Source: Candidatus Centipeda massiliensis
GTDB lineage: Bacteria; Bacillota; Negativicutes; Selenomonadales; Selenomonadaceae
Direction of reading: 5' to 3'
Assembly (NCBI RefSeq): GCF_900290285.1
Contig: NZ_LT985755.1
Location: 474,201 to 536,522 of the forward strand
DNA: 62,322 nucleotides
Shown one piece after another: positions 62,128-62,322 of the stretch. The notes below the pieces were generated by a model, which made no database searches, was not told the origin of the DNA, and was given only the letters and a program-made list of their open reading frames with translations. The first letter of the stretch is position 1. Every line of letters begins with the position of its first letter. Position numbers and translations under genes: made by a program.

Positions 62128-62322
62128 AATAAAGTTGACAACTTCTTCGCAAGGATTTTAGATAAGGTCAAAGAGGAGAAGGAGAGGTCAAAATAGCAGC
62201 AAACAGGCAATACGATGACGAATTTAAGGTGCAGGCAATCAAGCTGGCGCAGGAAATCGGTCAAGCGAAAGCCGCCAAAGAGCTAGGAATTTCCAAGAAT
62301 ACGATGTATACATGGACACGCG
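62120..62322 (+). mobile_element. Left end of an insertion sequence (IS3-like), continues beyond window
   Basis: Sequence from about 62120 is unlike the symporter and leads into a transposase OrfA. A TG lies near the presumed boundary (62120-62121), and the exact terminal repeat and target duplication cannot be read without the right end. It disrupts the DAACS gene. Confidence 0.7.
62193..62322 (+). CDS. IS3-family OrfA-like transposase, 5' part
   Basis: At least 43 codons visible: ANRQYDDEFKVQAIKLAQEI and KAAKELGISKNTMYTWTR form a HTH_Tnp_1 helix-turn-helix that binds IS ends. The frame has no ATG, GTG or TTG between the upstream stop (62163) and the conserved region. An ATA at 62193 with GGAGAGG upstream is the best start, so the start is uncertain. 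It runs off the right edge. Confidence 0.75.
   Translation, partial: MAANRQYDDEFKVQAIKLAQEIGQAKAAKELGISKNTMYTWTR

Overview
The window looks like a chromosome segment of a diderm Firmicute of the class Negativicutes, most likely Selenomonas or a close relative. This is an inference. It rests on low-GC-Firmicute-style gene content (PTS sucrose system, EcfT, L10 leader, strong Shine-Dalgarno sites) combined with outer-membrane machinery: two-partner secretion, a TolC-type channel, MacAB and FtsEX-EnvC. Most genes lie on the minus strand.

Layout. (1) 1-11.2 kb: a two-partner secretion locus. It has a TpsB outer-membrane transporter and a giant TpsA exoprotein whose C-terminus runs off the left edge in a series of MBG/YDG-type repeats. 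(2) 11.4-15.5 kb: a translation island, read right to left as fMet-Tyr-fMet-Thr-Met tRNAs, rpmG, secE, nusG, rplK, rplA, L10 leader, rplJ, rplL. It is followed by a terminator and the secretion locus instead of rpoBC. (3) 15.6-24 kb: a PFK with PPi-type active-site residues, DEAD-box helicase, methionine aminopeptidase, polysaccharide deacetylase and sucrose PTS/hydrolase. (4) 24.2-36.6 kb: glucitol-type IIA, flavodoxin plus DUF4405, an ecfT-truA-pilB-pilT-pilC operon, an EAL/HDOD protein convergent with an HD-GYP protein, and a polar amino-acid ABC transporter. (5) 36.6-48.7 kb: the accessory stretch, with DUF4160/DUF2442, a Sel1-repeat protein, an IS110-family element, a zinc-ribbon/AAA+/glycine-rich three-gene cassette, MATE, DUF218, HicAB and BrnT toxin-antitoxin loci and a cupin. 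(6) 48.7-57 kb: a MacAB-TolC-type efflux operon, then ctpA-envC-ftsX-ftsE. (7) 57.2-62.3 kb: DUF454, an esterase and an ATP-grasp ligase, a methyltransferase, a DUF5105-like protein, and a dicarboxylate symporter truncated by an insertion sequence at the right edge.

The most unusual signals are non-coding. Repeat family A (about 161 bp, perfect or near-perfect 15-bp terminal inverted repeats) has four full copies plus fragments. Its internal hairpin shows a compensatory base change, and two copies abut TAA stop codons. Repeat family B (palindromic, GCGCCCCT ends) has three copies, one split by the IS110 element at a CT dinucleotide. That is the pattern expected of bridge-RNA-guided recombinases of this family. 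A separate 157-bp near-palindrome lies between the PFK and helicase genes. Among protein genes, the zinc-ribbon/AAA+/glycine-rich cassette and the esterase/ATP-grasp pair are the best candidates for undescribed systems.
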